Shown piece after piece: positions 6,751 to 15,248 of a stretch of 28,212 nt of DNA; position 1 is the first letter of the stretch, and every line of letters starts with the position of its first letter. The stretch is from contig JAUWGZ010000006.1 in assembly GCA_030606165.1 (NCBI GenBank), forward strand, positions 1 through 28,212. The letters run 5' to 3'. Under the pieces are notes generated by a model, which was not told the origin of the DNA, ran no database searches, and saw only the letters and a list, made by a program, of their open reading frames with translations. The position numbers and the translations under genes were made by a program. The DNA is from Dehalococcoidia bacterium (GTDB lineage Bacteria; Chloroflexota; Dehalococcoidia; GIF9; AB-539-J10).

Positions 6751-7680
6751 CTACACGGTGGCGTTTCGGGCTAAGTACTCCAAAGCTCGCTCCAGGTCCA
6801 TAGGTAAGGGCGAGGTAAATTCCTGGTATTGCTTAGTTGATGGTAGACGAAAGCCAAGGCGATAGGCATGAATAAATTGCCTGTTAAGATGAGCCGATTT
6901 TATTCCATAAACAGGGTCACCGACGACCGGACAACCGATAGCTGATAGGTGTACTCTGATTTGATGTGTGCGCCCTGTTAGGGGAGTGACTTCGACTAAA
7001 GTGTAGTTACCCAAGTATTTCCGGACTTGATATTGGGTGCTAGCCTCTTTCCCGGCTTCTACTATTGCCATCCTCCGTCTATTATGAGGGTCTCGCCCGA
7101 TAGGTGCTTCAATTATCCCCTGTTCCGGGGATAGCCTTCCTTTAACAAGGACAAGATATCCTTTGGTCACAGTGCGGCTTTTGAACTGTGCGGCTAAATA
7201 TTCCCGGGCAAAGTCATTTTTGGCAATGACTATGAGCCCCGATGTATCTTTATCTAGTCTGTGAACTATGCCTGGGCGCATCAGTTCGTTGCTCACGGCC
7301 AGGCCGGGGCAATGAGCTAAGACAGCATTGACTAAAGTATGGCTGGGATGCCCCGGGGCAGGGTGAACTGTCAATCCAGCAGGTTTATCTATGACCAATA
7401 TGCCCTCATCCTCATAAATTATAGTTAAAGGGATTGGTTCAGCTAAAGGATGGACAGGTAAGGAAGGAAGCTCAACCTTTATCATATCGACCTTGTTTAA
7501 TCTCTGGTTCGCCTTTGCCCTTTGCCCGTTGACCAGAATATAACCTTGCACAATTAATTTCTGTAAATAAGCGCGCGAGAATTGTGGAAGGACCTGGGTT
7601 AAATACTTATCAAGGCGGATGTCAGGAACAGGTGAGTTGAATTGCAACGTCTTAATTTTGGGGTCTGTTGTTGCGTTCAT
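6751..7680 (-). CDS. RluD/RluA-family 23S rRNA pseudouridine synthase
   Basis: The enzyme isomerises uridines to pseudouridine in large-subunit rRNA. An N-terminal S4 RNA-binding domain (RLDKYLTQVLPQFSRAYLQK, then VNGQRAKANQRL) is followed by the catalytic domain, with the active-site Asp in HRLDKDTSGLIVIAKN and the family blocks TGRTHQIRVHLS and GDPVYG. The product is about 309 residues from the ATG at 7680. An upstream in-frame GTG at 7734 would add 18 residues, but it lies deep inside lspA and would lengthen the N-terminus beyond the family norm. With the ATG the overlap with lspA is 29 bp. The lspA-rluD pairing is common in bacteria. RluD-type function is likely, though the exact rRNA target positions cannot be read from sequence. 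Confidence 0.92.
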   Translation of the reverse strand: MNATTDPKIKTLQFNSPVPDIRLDKYLTQVLPQFSRAYLQKLIVQGYILVNGQRAKANQRLNKVDMIKVELPSLPVHPLAEPIPLTIIYEDEGILVIDKPAGLTVHPAPGHPSHTLVNAVLAHCPGLAVSNELMRPGIVHRLDKDTSGLIVIAKNDFAREYLAAQFKSRTVTKGYLVLVKGRLSPEQGIIEAPIGRDPHNRRRMAIVEAGKEASTQYQVRKYLGNYTLVEVTPLTGRTHQIRVHLSAIGCPVVGDPVYGIKSAHLNRQFIHAYRLGFRLPSTKQYQEFTSPLPMDLERALEYLARNATV

Positions 7681-8188
7681 ATGCTTTTCTAAATACCCCC
7701 GACCTATAAAAGGAATAAATGAGAACAAAGACACCCACCGTTATAGCCGCGTCAGCGATGTTAAAGGCAGGCCAATGGAAGTTGCCCCACAAACGGAAGT
7801 AAATGAAGTCAGTAACATAACCAAAACGGAGGCGGTCTATGAGATTGCCTACAGCACCACCCATAATCAAACCGATAGATACTATGCTCAAGGTAGTAGC
7901 CGGGGATAAGTAACGAAGAAACAGCAAGATAAAGAGCAAAGCAGATATGCTAATAATGATGATAAGAAAGGTTTGATTGGCAAGTAAACCAAAGGCAGAG
8001 CCCGTATTCCCAATATAGATCAAACTTAAGCGATCAGTTATAGGGAGTGACTCCCCAAGTGCTAAGTGCTCTCTGATCCATAGCTTGCTCAGTTGATCTG
8101 AAGCGCTTACCAAAGCAATAACGATGAGACATAATGTTGCTCTTTTAATGCTGTCACGCAAGGACAGTTTCGAATTATCTTTATCCAC
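7652..8188 (-). CDS. lspA: Lipoprotein signal peptidase (signal peptidase II)
   Basis: This membrane aspartyl protease removes signal peptides from lipid-modified prolipoproteins, of which WtpA in this window is one likely client. The 178-residue protein has four hydrophobic segments (about 16-32, 74-92, 97-115 and 146-162). The catalytic Asp residues are in GNLIDR (Asp118) and FNIADAAI (Asp146), with the conserved NTGSAFGLL at 61-69. Its length fits the family. The start is a GTG at 8188 with no strong Shine-Dalgarno. It lies 46 bp after the zinc finger gene and overlaps rluD at its 3' end, so the three genes are probably cotranscribed. Confidence 0.95.
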   Translation of the reverse strand: MDKDNSKLSLRDSIKRATLCLIVIALVSASDQLSKLWIREHLALGESLPITDRLSLIYIGNTGSAFGLLANQTFLIIIISISALLFILLFLRYLSPATTLSIVSIGLIMGGAVGNLIDRLRFGYVTDFIYFRLWGNFHWPAFNIADAAITVGVFVLIYSFYRSGVFRKAYERNNRPQN

Positions 8189-8234
8189 AACAAAGTTGCC
8201 GGTTTTGTCGGGTCACAACGCAGTCGAGCACCCT

Positions 8235-8603
8235 CTATCTTGCCCCTTTTGTTTCCTTTGCCTGCTGAGCCTTACAGCTCAGACATAAGCTCGCTTGAGG
8301 TATAGCTTCAAGGCGAGCTTTCTCTATAGGTTGCCCACAGGAATCGCACAATCCATAAGTGCCGGCTTCATATTTTTGTAAGGCATGCTCAACCTCATTA
8401 AGAGACTCTCCCAGCCTTTCTTCCAGGGCCAGTCTTTTCTCTAGTTCGGAGGCTTCATCGGCTCCTTCCTCCCTTTTGCCGAACGGACTGCCTTCCTTCC
8501 TCTCTGCCGATGGTTGACCGAGAGTTCTCAACTGTTCTAGCTTTTCTAACAGCTCTGCTCTCTCCTTCTTTAACCTTTCATAAAGTTCAGCGAACTCTAT
8601 CAC
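8235..8603 (-). CDS. DksA/TraR-family C4 zinc finger protein
   Basis: This small 122-residue protein has a charged helical N-terminal half (likely coiled coil at about 5-30 and 50-80) and a C-terminal four-cysteine zinc finger, CDSCGQPI at 86-93 and LCLSCKAQQ at 106-114 (Cys86, 89, 107, 110). Members of the family bind the RNA polymerase secondary channel or are uncharacterised relatives such as YocK/YteA. The acidic residues that DksA carries at its coiled-coil tip are not obvious, so a true DksA role is uncertain. The start is GTG at 8603, seven bases after AGGGAGG. It precedes lspA, a neighbourhood seen in other Gram-positive-like and Chloroflexota genomes. Confidence 0.85.
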   Translation of the reverse strand: MIEFAELYERLKKERAELLEKLEQLRTLGQPSAERKEGSPFGKREEGADEASELEKRLALEERLGESLNEVEHALQKYEAGTYGLCDSCGQPIEKARLEAIPQASLCLSCKAQQAKETKGAR

Positions 8604-8677
8604 TTCTTGTCCTCCCTATGATTTACAGCTATCCTACACCAAAATTCCACACGGACTGTGTGAGACTTGCAGTTCTA

Positions 8678-10297
8678 CTATACTCCGATTTCATCGGAGT
8701 TGGGCTTGCTAAAAAGTTCCCTTATATCAGGATGTAAGGAGTCTCCGAGTTCTTTCACGGATTCGCATCTAATTTTGTCAAGTTTGCTCTGCTTTTCTTC
8801 AAATTCAGTTCTGGAGTAAAGTTTCTCAGGATGCAAGTAAATATCATCTACATATCTTATCGACCTAGGCACCTTAAAGCCCGTGGGGGAATCTACCCAA
8901 TCTTCTAAACCTCCTCTCAGTAAAGAATCGAGTATTGCCATGGTAAATTCCAATCTTACATCTTTGTAATATTCCCCTTCCCCTATTCCTCCAGTATTTA
9001 TCAAATAGTAATTTAGGTGGGGAATACCTTTTATTATCTCATAAAATATATTAGCATGCTCGGCCAGGTCTCCGGCGACAAAGGGGTCGTAGAAAAACTC
9101 TCTTCTAATTTTCCCTGCCTGGGTTGGGTCACCAGCCGAGGATCCCATTGCCTGTCCCAGAACCATCAAGGCTGCTGCTTGCTCCCGGGTTAGCTTTGAT
9201 ATTGCCGGAATCAGTGGACCCCTGGTGATAAGAATCAGATTGTCAATCCTATCCACATCGATATAGGGACTGGCATGCATAAAATCTCTTCTTAATATCA
9301 CTGCTCTGCCATTGGATGTTCTTTCGCAATTGAAAAGGTCAAAATCTCCGTCTTCGGTTACGTAAACATTCTCACAGACAGTTTCCGGTTTCAACAGTCC
9401 GTAAAATATTTCGATTTGCTCCCCGGGATTCACGCCTTCTGTTTTTACAAATATTCCCCCAGCTTCAAAGCCATGAAAGGAACCATCGGGCATGAGAGTC
9501 CCCCCATCATCCTGAATAAGCCAGGATTTCTCCTTCCCTTTTCTGGCCAGGATTCTACAGGTTGTAGTTGTTTTCCCGTTGGCACTTAATGCCACAAGTA
9601 ACGTCCTCGCCATCCGATAGTCCCCGTGTGCTGATTGAAGGTAATCTTCCCTACAGCCAGTATGTAAGAAGATGCCCCCCCTTCTCGTCTTAGTTACCCA
9701 ATCCTCAGCGGCGAATACCACCTTCTTATATTCACCTATGTAGTTACCATTCCTGATTATCTTGACAAATCTTCCGTCATCCAGCATAGCCAATCTGATA
9801 GTGATATCTCTCTCGGGGAGCGGCTTTGACTGGTTAGTTTCAAAAGCCTCGTCAGCAAAGAATAAGATGTGGTAAGTTGGCTTTTTGACTTCCCCCTTTG
9901 GGGGTATGAAAAGGTTCTTGCCTCCGTAGGCAACATGGGCAAACCGCTCAGGAACAATTAACCTGACCGTGGTGTTACTATTTTCATTGCCCACAATTCT
10001 GTCTATGGAAATCAATCTTTCCTCGCCCAAAGCCTTTTCACACTGAGCTAACAGTTTTAGTTCATCCTCGCCAAAGGGATGGTCAACACTGTTTTTGGTG
10101 AACATTGCTGACCTGGAAGTAGGCTCACTTTGGGCGACAAAGTTTCCATAAATCGTCTTCCTAACCCCCGGCTGTTTTTCAACAAGCCCTCTCAGTTCCT
10201 CATCAGAGGGGTTATGAGTCAACCGATTCTCTTCTCGCGCCTTCTGCCAGATTCTGTTGGCAGTTATGGCAAATTGTTCCAGTTCAAACGTTACCAT
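8678..10297 (-). CDS. pckA: Phosphoenolpyruvate carboxykinase (ATP-type), divergent P-loop
   Basis: The likely reaction is interconversion of oxaloacetate plus ATP with phosphoenolpyruvate, CO2 and ADP, linking the C4 pool to gluconeogenesis or anaplerosis. The length, 539 residues, equals that of classical ATP-dependent PEPCK. The kinase-1 loop is ALSANGKTTTT (about 236-246) instead of the usual GxSGTGKTT, and the kinase-2/metal region appears as LIQDDGGTL. Other supports are GRAVILRRDF, the late NTGGIGEGEYYKDVRLEFT block and the C-terminal proximity of SIRYVDDIYL. Identification is by overall pattern and is less sure than for neighbouring genes; a related nucleotide-dependent kinase cannot be excluded. 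It lies 68 bp after dnaK. A small inverted repeat, ACTCCGAT/ATCGGAGT, covers the last codons and stop. Confidence 0.72.
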   Translation of the reverse strand: MVTFELEQFAITANRIWQKAREENRLTHNPSDEELRGLVEKQPGVRKTIYGNFVAQSEPTSRSAMFTKNSVDHPFGEDELKLLAQCEKALGEERLISIDRIVGNENSNTTVRLIVPERFAHVAYGGKNLFIPPKGEVKKPTYHILFFADEAFETNQSKPLPERDITIRLAMLDDGRFVKIIRNGNYIGEYKKVVFAAEDWVTKTRRGGIFLHTGCREDYLQSAHGDYRMARTLLVALSANGKTTTTCRILARKGKEKSWLIQDDGGTLMPDGSFHGFEAGGIFVKTEGVNPGEQIEIFYGLLKPETVCENVYVTEDGDFDLFNCERTSNGRAVILRRDFMHASPYIDVDRIDNLILITRGPLIPAISKLTREQAAALMVLGQAMGSSAGDPTQAGKIRREFFYDPFVAGDLAEHANIFYEIIKGIPHLNYYLINTGGIGEGEYYKDVRLEFTMAILDSLLRGGLEDWVDSPTGFKVPRSIRYVDDIYLHPEKLYSRTEFEEKQSKLDKIRCESVKELGDSLHPDIRELFSKPNSDEIGV

Positions 10298-10365
10298 TAT
10301 GCTCTTTGAGAGAAATGCGACTTTGCGTTTCCAATTTCCAGGAACTAGGTGCTAATATTTATTGC

Positions 10366-12264
10366 TTAGACCTCGCGGAACTCCCCTTCCACCGTGCCTT
10401 CTTCTCCCCCTCCTTCCTCTCCTCCTCCACCAGGTTCCTCTCCACCGGGTGGGGGCTGCCCTGGTTGCTGGTAAAGCGATTCTCCAACCTTTTGCATAGC
10501 CTGCGACAGTTCTTGCGTAGCATTACGAATAGAATCAATATCCTGTCCTTGAAGAGCTGACTTTACACTGGCTATCTTAGCATCTATTTCCTGTTTTACA
10601 TCGGCGGGTATCTTATCTCCGTGGTCACGGAGAGTTTTTTCTGCGGTGTAAGCCAGGCTGTCAGCAGAATTGCGTACCTCCACTTCTTCTTTACGTTTAG
10701 CATCCTCAGCAGCATGTTTCTCAGCCTCTCGGCTCATCTTCTCCACTTCCTCCTTGCTCAATCCGCTAGAGGCGGTAATAGTAATTTTTTGTTCTTTCCC
10801 CGTGCCCTTATCGAGAGCGCTAACATTAAGGATGCCATTGGCATCTATATCGAAAGTCACCTCAATCTGGGGCATACCTCGTGGCGCCGGCAGAATGCCA
10901 TCAAGCATAAAGCGTCCCAACGTTCGGTTATCAGCAGCCATAGGACGTTCCCCTTGAAGAACGTGTATTTCAACGCTTGGTTGACTGTCACTAGCAGTGC
11001 TGAAAATCTGGCTCTTCTTAGTGGGTATTGTGGTGTTGCGAGCAATAAGCGGTGTCGCTACCCCTCCTAGCGTTTCTATCCCCAGAGTGAGTGGGGTGAC
11101 ATCGAGAAGAAGGACTTCTCCGACTTCACCCGTAAGCACTCCAGCCTGAATGGAGGCACCTAAAGCTACCGCTTCATCGGGATTGATTCCCTTGACAGGT
11201 TCCCGGCCAAAGAATTGCTTTAAGGTCCCCTGAACTTTGGGCATCCTTGTCTGACCGCCGACAAGAATCACATTATTGATTTGGCTTGCCGTGAGCCCGG
11301 CATCGCTTAGGGCCTGGCGACAAGGCTCGATGCTCTTTTCTATTAGATCAGCGGATAATTGTTCTAGCTTGGCTCGAGCTAATGTCATACTAAGATGCTT
11401 GGGACCGCTGGCATCGGCAGTAATAAAGGGAAGGCTTATCTCTGTTTGAGCCACTGTAGATAGTTCCCTCTTCGCCTTTTCAGCAGCGTCTTTCAACCTC
11501 TGTAATGCCATCTTGTCCTGCTTCAAATCGATGCCTTGCTCCTTCTTAAATTCATCACATACCCAGTCCATAATCCTCTGGTCGATGTCATCGCCACCGA
11601 GGTGGGTATCACCATTGGTTGCCTTAACCTGAAAGGTGCCCTCTCCTATATCCAGGATGGAAATATCGAAGGTTCCACCACCAAGGTCGTAGACGGCAAT
11701 GGTTTGATCTTGTTTCTTGTCCATCCCGTAAGCCAGTGATGATGCTGTAGGCTCGTTAATAATACGCAAAACGTTAAGCCCGGCTATGGTGCCGGCATCT
11801 TTAGTGGCATTTCGCTGGCTATCGTTAAAATAGGCTGGCACGGTGACTACAGCATCTTCGACCTTCTCCCCAAGATAAGCCTCAGCATCAGCCTTCAACT
11901 TTTGCAATATCATGGCTGATATTTCCTGGGGACTATACTCCTTGCCCCCCATTACCACTCGGCAATCGCCATTGGGAGCCTCGGTAATCTTATATGGTAG
12001 GCGCTTCATATCGTCCTGAACAGTGGGGTTCTTAAATTTACGCCCGATAAGGCGCTTTATGCTGAATATAGTATTCTCAGGATTGACTATTGCCTGGCGC
12101 TTGGCTAACTCTCCTACTAATCTTTCCCCACCTTTACCTATGGATACCATTGAAGGAACGAGATTGCCACCTTCAGCACTGGGTATGATCTTCGGGTCGC
12201 CTCCCTCCATCACCGCTGCGGCACTTAATGTAGTACCTAAATCAATTCCTATCGCTCTTCCCAT
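10366..12264 (-). CDS. dnaK: Molecular chaperone DnaK (Hsp70)
   Basis: DnaK is the ATP-dependent chaperone that binds hydrophobic peptide stretches. The protein, about 632 residues, opens GRAIGIDLGTTLSAAAVMEG (phosphate-1 motif). It has VYDLGGGTFDISIL (phosphate-2), ILVGGQTRMPKV (adenosine motif) and a substrate-binding domain containing LLLDVTPLTLGIETLGG. The tail is a flexible Gly/Pro/Glu-rich run rather than the EEVD-like end of eukaryotic forms. The ATG at 12264 is chosen because AAGGAG lies 9 bases upstream and the Hsp70 family begins right there. An upstream GTG at 12321 would add 19 unrelated residues. It overlaps the end of grpE by 23 bp in another frame. It belongs to hrcA-grpE-dnaK and is probably under HrcA control; dnaJ does not follow. 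Confidence 0.97.
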   Translation of the reverse strand: MGRAIGIDLGTTLSAAAVMEGGDPKIIPSAEGGNLVPSMVSIGKGGERLVGELAKRQAIVNPENTIFSIKRLIGRKFKNPTVQDDMKRLPYKITEAPNGDCRVVMGGKEYSPQEISAMILQKLKADAEAYLGEKVEDAVVTVPAYFNDSQRNATKDAGTIAGLNVLRIINEPTASSLAYGMDKKQDQTIAVYDLGGGTFDISILDIGEGTFQVKATNGDTHLGGDDIDQRIMDWVCDEFKKEQGIDLKQDKMALQRLKDAAEKAKRELSTVAQTEISLPFITADASGPKHLSMTLARAKLEQLSADLIEKSIEPCRQALSDAGLTASQINNVILVGGQTRMPKVQGTLKQFFGREPVKGINPDEAVALGASIQAGVLTGEVGEVLLLDVTPLTLGIETLGGVATPLIARNTTIPTKKSQIFSTASDSQPSVEIHVLQGERPMAADNRTLGRFMLDGILPAPRGMPQIEVTFDIDANGILNVSALDKGTGKEQKITITASSGLSKEEVEKMSREAEKHAAEDAKRKEEVEVRNSADSLAYTAEKTLRDHGDKIPADVKQEIDAKIASVKSALQGQDIDSIRNATQELSQAMQKVGESLYQQPGQPPPGGEEPGGGGEEGGGEEGTVEGEFREV

Positions 12265-12820
12265 TTCTACTTCTCCTTCTGATTTGCTTGCTCTTTTCTC
12301 CTTTCCCTTCCCCCTTACCAACTACAACCAAGCTAGGACGAATTACCTTTCCTCTAAATTTATAGCCTTTTTGTGTTTCCTCGACAACCATTCCTTCCTC
12401 CCCTTCCTGCTGCATTACAGCTTCGTGCAAGCGAGGATCAAAGGGCTCTCCTCTAGCTTCAATCTCGGCCAGCCCCTGTGCCTCCAGGGTTGCCTTAAAT
12501 TTATTATAAATTAGCTTGATACCTTCAGTCCAATTTGATTCGTCGAACTCAGCAGGAACTGAAGCGAAGGCTCTCTCCAAGTCATCCATGATAGGCAGCA
12601 GGTTAGAAATAAGCGCTCTATTGGCAAACTCGATAACCTCCCCTTTTTCCTGTTCACTACGTTTCTTATAATTATCAAAATCCGCCTGGCATCTTTGCCA
12701 ATTGGCCAAATATTTTTCTGCCTTTTCCTGCTCCTCAGCTAGGGCCTGCTGTCCCGACGAAGTCGGGATATCCTTAGATTGCTCAATTCCTGCTTCAATT
12801 GCCTCGTCACCCTCAACCAA
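12242..12820 (-). CDS. grpE: Nucleotide exchange factor GrpE
   Basis: GrpE releases ADP from DnaK. The 192-residue protein has a variable acidic N-terminus, a long helix (about 28-75, KYLANWQRCQADFDNYKKR), and the beta-domain ending with the family signature DPRLHEAVMQQEGEEGMVVEETQKGY and VIRPSLVVVGKG. The start is a TTG at 12820 seven bases after AAGGGGG, with no better ATG nearby. The gene begins 13 bp after hrcA and its last 23 bp run into dnaK, which gives the protein a basic C-terminal extension after the usual family end. A perfect 7-bp palindrome with a 3-base loop (TCCCGAC/GTCGGGA) lies at 12752-12768 within the variable N-terminal codons. Confidence 0.94.
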   Translation of the reverse strand: MVEGDEAIEAGIEQSKDIPTSSGQQALAEEQEKAEKYLANWQRCQADFDNYKKRSEQEKGEVIEFANRALISNLLPIMDDLERAFASVPAEFDESNWTEGIKLIYNKFKATLEAQGLAEIEARGEPFDPRLHEAVMQQEGEEGMVVEETQKGYKFRGKVIRPSLVVVGKGEGKGEKSKQIRRRSRNGKSDRN

Positions 12821-12833
12821 CGTTAGACCCCCT

Positions 12834-13850
12834 TTAGATATATTCAGCCACTGAGTTGCTTAGCAATGCTGAGAGGCAGTTAAGCGAAGAAATAGCCTTG
12901 GCGTAGTCCATTCGCCTTGGGCCAATCACTCCCACGATACCACTGGCCTTACCAGGTACTCCATACTGGCTAGTTATTAAGCTCAAGTCCTGTAACGCTG
13001 GCTCTGGGTTTTCTTCACCAATTACTACCCTTACCCCTCCCCTGTTAAATTCCTGGCAAAATATATTCCTAAGCCAATTCTCTCCTTCCAGCATTTCTAA
13101 AATCTTAAGCATTCTCGGGCTGTCTGTAAACTCTGGTTGACTCAGCAGCAAACATAGTCCTTCAAGATAAGGCTCACCATATTCCAGCTTATCTTCGGCA
13201 GCTACTATTTCTGCTAACCATTCAGATATCTGCCTCTCTTCAAAAGACAGTCCCTCTTTTTTAGCCGAGATCTCACTGCTGGTCATCCCGGCGTAAATAG
13301 AAGTAAGCTTGTTAGCTAGTTTTGTTAGCTCATCCTGGCTAACCTTTCTACTAAAAGATAAGACCTGCTGTCTGACCTTTGCTTCATACAAAACCACGAT
13401 CAGCAAAGCCATGAAATCCTGCAAGGCTACCAAATCGAGATGCTTAAAGCGACAGCGAACCGCTTTGGGAGTGGTTATTACTACCAGGTTGTGAACAAGG
13501 CGCGCCAGAAGCGCTGCCACCGTCTTTAGCCATTGCTCTAGCTCTTCTTTTGCTTCTTGAGATATTTGGTGAATTAGATAATGCTCAACACTGGGAAGTT
13601 CAATCTCTTCCCCTATCAATGCCACATAGTAGCGGTAAGCCTTATCAGTAGGCACGCTTCCGGCCGAACGGTGAGGGTGGATAACATATCCTTCTCGTTC
13701 TAAGTATGCTGAATCATTGCGGATGGTAGCCGGGCTTATCTTCAAGCCGTACTTTCCCACGACAGCACTTGAAGCTACTGGTACTGCTCCACTGATATAA
13801 TCTTCAATTATCACCCTGAGAACAGTTTCTCTTCTTTCCCTTAAAGCCAT
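12834..13850 (-). CDS. hrcA: Heat-inducible transcription repressor HrcA
   Basis: HrcA is the repressor that binds CIRCE operators and shuts off grpE-dnaK (and often groESL) until heat stress titrates its GroEL partner. The 338-residue product has an N-terminal winged helix (LRVIIEDYISGAVPVASSAV, then SPATIRNDSAYLEREGYVIH and HRSAGSVPTDKAYRYYV), the usual opening of HrcA. It is followed by the GAF-like and insertion regions and ends in GVIGPRRMDYAKAISSLNCL. The ATG at 13850 directly follows a degenerate CIRCE whose spacer contains the Shine-Dalgarno AAAAGGGGA, so binding should both repress the promoter region and mask the start. It is the first gene of hrcA-grpE-dnaK. Confidence 0.95.
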   Translation of the reverse strand: MALRERRETVLRVIIEDYISGAVPVASSAVVGKYGLKISPATIRNDSAYLEREGYVIHPHRSAGSVPTDKAYRYYVALIGEEIELPSVEHYLIHQISQEAKEELEQWLKTVAALLARLVHNLVVITTPKAVRCRFKHLDLVALQDFMALLIVVLYEAKVRQQVLSFSRKVSQDELTKLANKLTSIYAGMTSSEISAKKEGLSFEERQISEWLAEIVAAEDKLEYGEPYLEGLCLLLSQPEFTDSPRMLKILEMLEGENWLRNIFCQEFNRGGVRVVIGEENPEPALQDLSLITSQYGVPGKASGIVGVIGPRRMDYAKAISSLNCLSALLSNSVAEYI

Positions 13851-13877
13851 TTAGCACTCTCCCCTTTTAATTGCTAA
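13851..13877 (-). promoter_or_regulatory. Degenerate CIRCE operator at hrcA start
   Basis: Consensus CIRCE is TTAGCACTC-N9-GAGTGCTAA. Read on the plus strand, the left half is perfect (TTAGCACTC, 13851-13859), the spacer is exactly nine bases, and the right half is AATTGCTAA (13869-13877), two mismatches from consensus. The element abuts the hrcA ATG and its spacer holds the ribosome binding site, so it lies downstream of the promoter rather than over it. Confidence 0.85.
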
Positions 13878-13884
13878 ATAGATT

Positions 13885-13914
13885 AATCTATCACTGTAAA
13901 CACGTTCTGTCAAT
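13885..13914 (-). promoter_or_regulatory. Promoter for hrcA-grpE-dnaK
   Basis: On the minus strand a perfect TTGACA (13909-13914) is followed after about 17-18 bases by TAGATT (about 13885-13891), four of six consensus bases. The start site would lie just upstream of the CIRCE element, so HrcA would act as a roadblock or at early transcribed sequence. Confidence 0.65.
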
Positions 13915-13950
13915 GATGCGGCGGGAACCCACTTTGATGGGTTTTTCTTA

Positions 13951-13982
13951 TTGACCGAGAATGAAATATTGAGTACTATTAT
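13951..13982 (+). promoter_or_regulatory. Promoter for glyA, very close to the start codon
   Basis: TTGACC (13951-13956) is followed after 17 bases by TACTAT (13974-13979), overlapping a TATTAT three bases further on. The GTG start of glyA is at 13992, so the transcript would have a leader of only a few bases. There is no Shine-Dalgarno, which is consistent with a leaderless mRNA. Confidence 0.55.
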
Positions 13983-13991
13983 AACACAAAT

Positions 13992-15248
13992 GTGAAAACC
14001 GCAAAGGCATTTTCCTTGGCACAACGTGATAGCAAAGCGGCTCAAATCCTAAGCCTGGAAGCAGAGAGGCAAGCAAGCACCATAAATCTTATTGCCTCTG
14101 AAAACCATGCCAGCCGAGCAGTGCTTGAGGCCCAAAGTTCGGTGCTAACTGATAAATATGCTGAAGGCTACCCCGGGCACCGCTATTATGGCGGGTGTGT
14201 CCACATAGACGAAATTGAAAATTTGGCTATCGAAAGGGCTAAAAAGCTCTTTAAAGCCGAGCATGCTAATGTCCAAGCTCACAGCGGCAGTCAAGCCAAC
14301 ATGGCAGCCTATTCAATTCTATTGAGACATGGAGATATCGTTATGGGGATGGGTCTCAGCCATGGCGGGCATCTCACCCATGGCTCTGAGGTCAATTTCT
14401 CCGGGAAATGGTATAACTTTGTCCCTTACGGAGTCGACCCCAAAACCGAGATGCTTAACTACGATGAAATTGAAAGGTTAGCTCTGGAGCATAAACCCAG
14501 GTTAATAATAGCTGGGGCGAGCAGTTACTCTCGTATTATTGATTTTGAGAGGCTTCGCTATATAGCTGACAAGGTGGGTGCCAAGTTATTGGTTGACATG
14601 GCTCACATAGCGGGGATAATAGCCGCTGGACTTCATCCCTCCCCTGTACCCTGTGCTCAAGTTACTACTGCCACCACGCAAAAGACCTTGCGGGGACCTA
14701 GGGGTGGCTTTATTTTATGTGACAAAGAGACGGCTTCAGCTATTGATGCTGCAATTTTCCCCGGGATGCAGGGTGGTCCTTTCATGCATATCATCGCCGC
14801 CAAAGCCGTGTGCTTCTTTGAAGCTATGCAACCCGAGTTTGTTGATTACCAGAAGTCAGTGCTGGAGAATGCCCGCGTTTTGGCCTCCGAACTCCAGAGA
14901 TATGGGATGCGTATTGTTTCCGGGGGCACAGATAACCACATTGTCCCCGTTGACCTTTCCCCTCAGGGGACAAGCGGCAAGGATGCTGAGGAAGCCTTAG
15001 GGGCAGCGGGAATCTCGGTAAATAGAAATACCATCCCTTTTGACACCAAGCCACCACTGATTACCAGCGGTATCAGGCTGGGCACACCGGCGGTGACCAC
15101 GAGAGGTTTTGGAATAGAGGAGATGAAGCGCATTGCTTCTCTCATTGTCAAAGTGCTTTCTACCTCGGGGGATAAGCGTACACAAGAACAGGTCCGCCAG
15201 GAAGTACAAAGGATGTGCCAGCAGTTCCCCATTCCTGGGCTGGCGTGA
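13992..15248 (+). CDS. glyA: Serine hydroxymethyltransferase, with Gln before the PLP lysine
   Basis: SHMT is a cytoplasmic PLP enzyme that converts serine and tetrahydrofolate to glycine and methylene-tetrahydrofolate, feeding one-carbon metabolism. The 418-residue protein shows NLIASENHAS (33-41), the YAEGYPGHRYYGGC block (56-69), AHSGSQANMAAY (96-107), VDMAHIAGIIAAGLHPSPVP (201-220) with the PLP-contacting Asp202 and His205, and the PLP lysine in TTATTQKTLRGPRGG (Lys231). In most SHMTs the residue just before this lysine is His; here it is Gln230. The start is GTG at 13992 with no ribosome site, directly behind a promoter. It diverges from hrcA and shares the 140-bp region between them. 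Function is near certain; the Gln is unusual but conservative. Confidence 0.95.
   Translation: MKTAKAFSLAQRDSKAAQILSLEAERQASTINLIASENHASRAVLEAQSSVLTDKYAEGYPGHRYYGGCVHIDEIENLAIERAKKLFKAEHANVQAHSGSQANMAAYSILLRHGDIVMGMGLSHGGHLTHGSEVNFSGKWYNFVPYGVDPKTEMLNYDEIERLALEHKPRLIIAGASSYSRIIDFERLRYIADKVGAKLLVDMAHIAGIIAAGLHPSPVPCAQVTTATTQKTLRGPRGGFILCDKETASAIDAAIFPGMQGGPFMHIIAAKAVCFFEAMQPEFVDYQKSVLENARVLASELQRYGMRIVSGGTDNHIVPVDLSPQGTSGKDAEEALGAAGISVNRNTIPFDTKPPLITSGIRLGTPAVTTRGFGIEEMKRIASLIVKVLSTSGDKRTQEQVRQEVQRMCQQFPIPGLA

Noticed and set aside
13926..13946. Hairpin AACCCA/TGGGTT followed by T's as a plus-strand terminator
   Set aside because: It lies between two divergent promoters with no plus-strand gene upstream, the stem is only 6 bp, and the T-run is broken.
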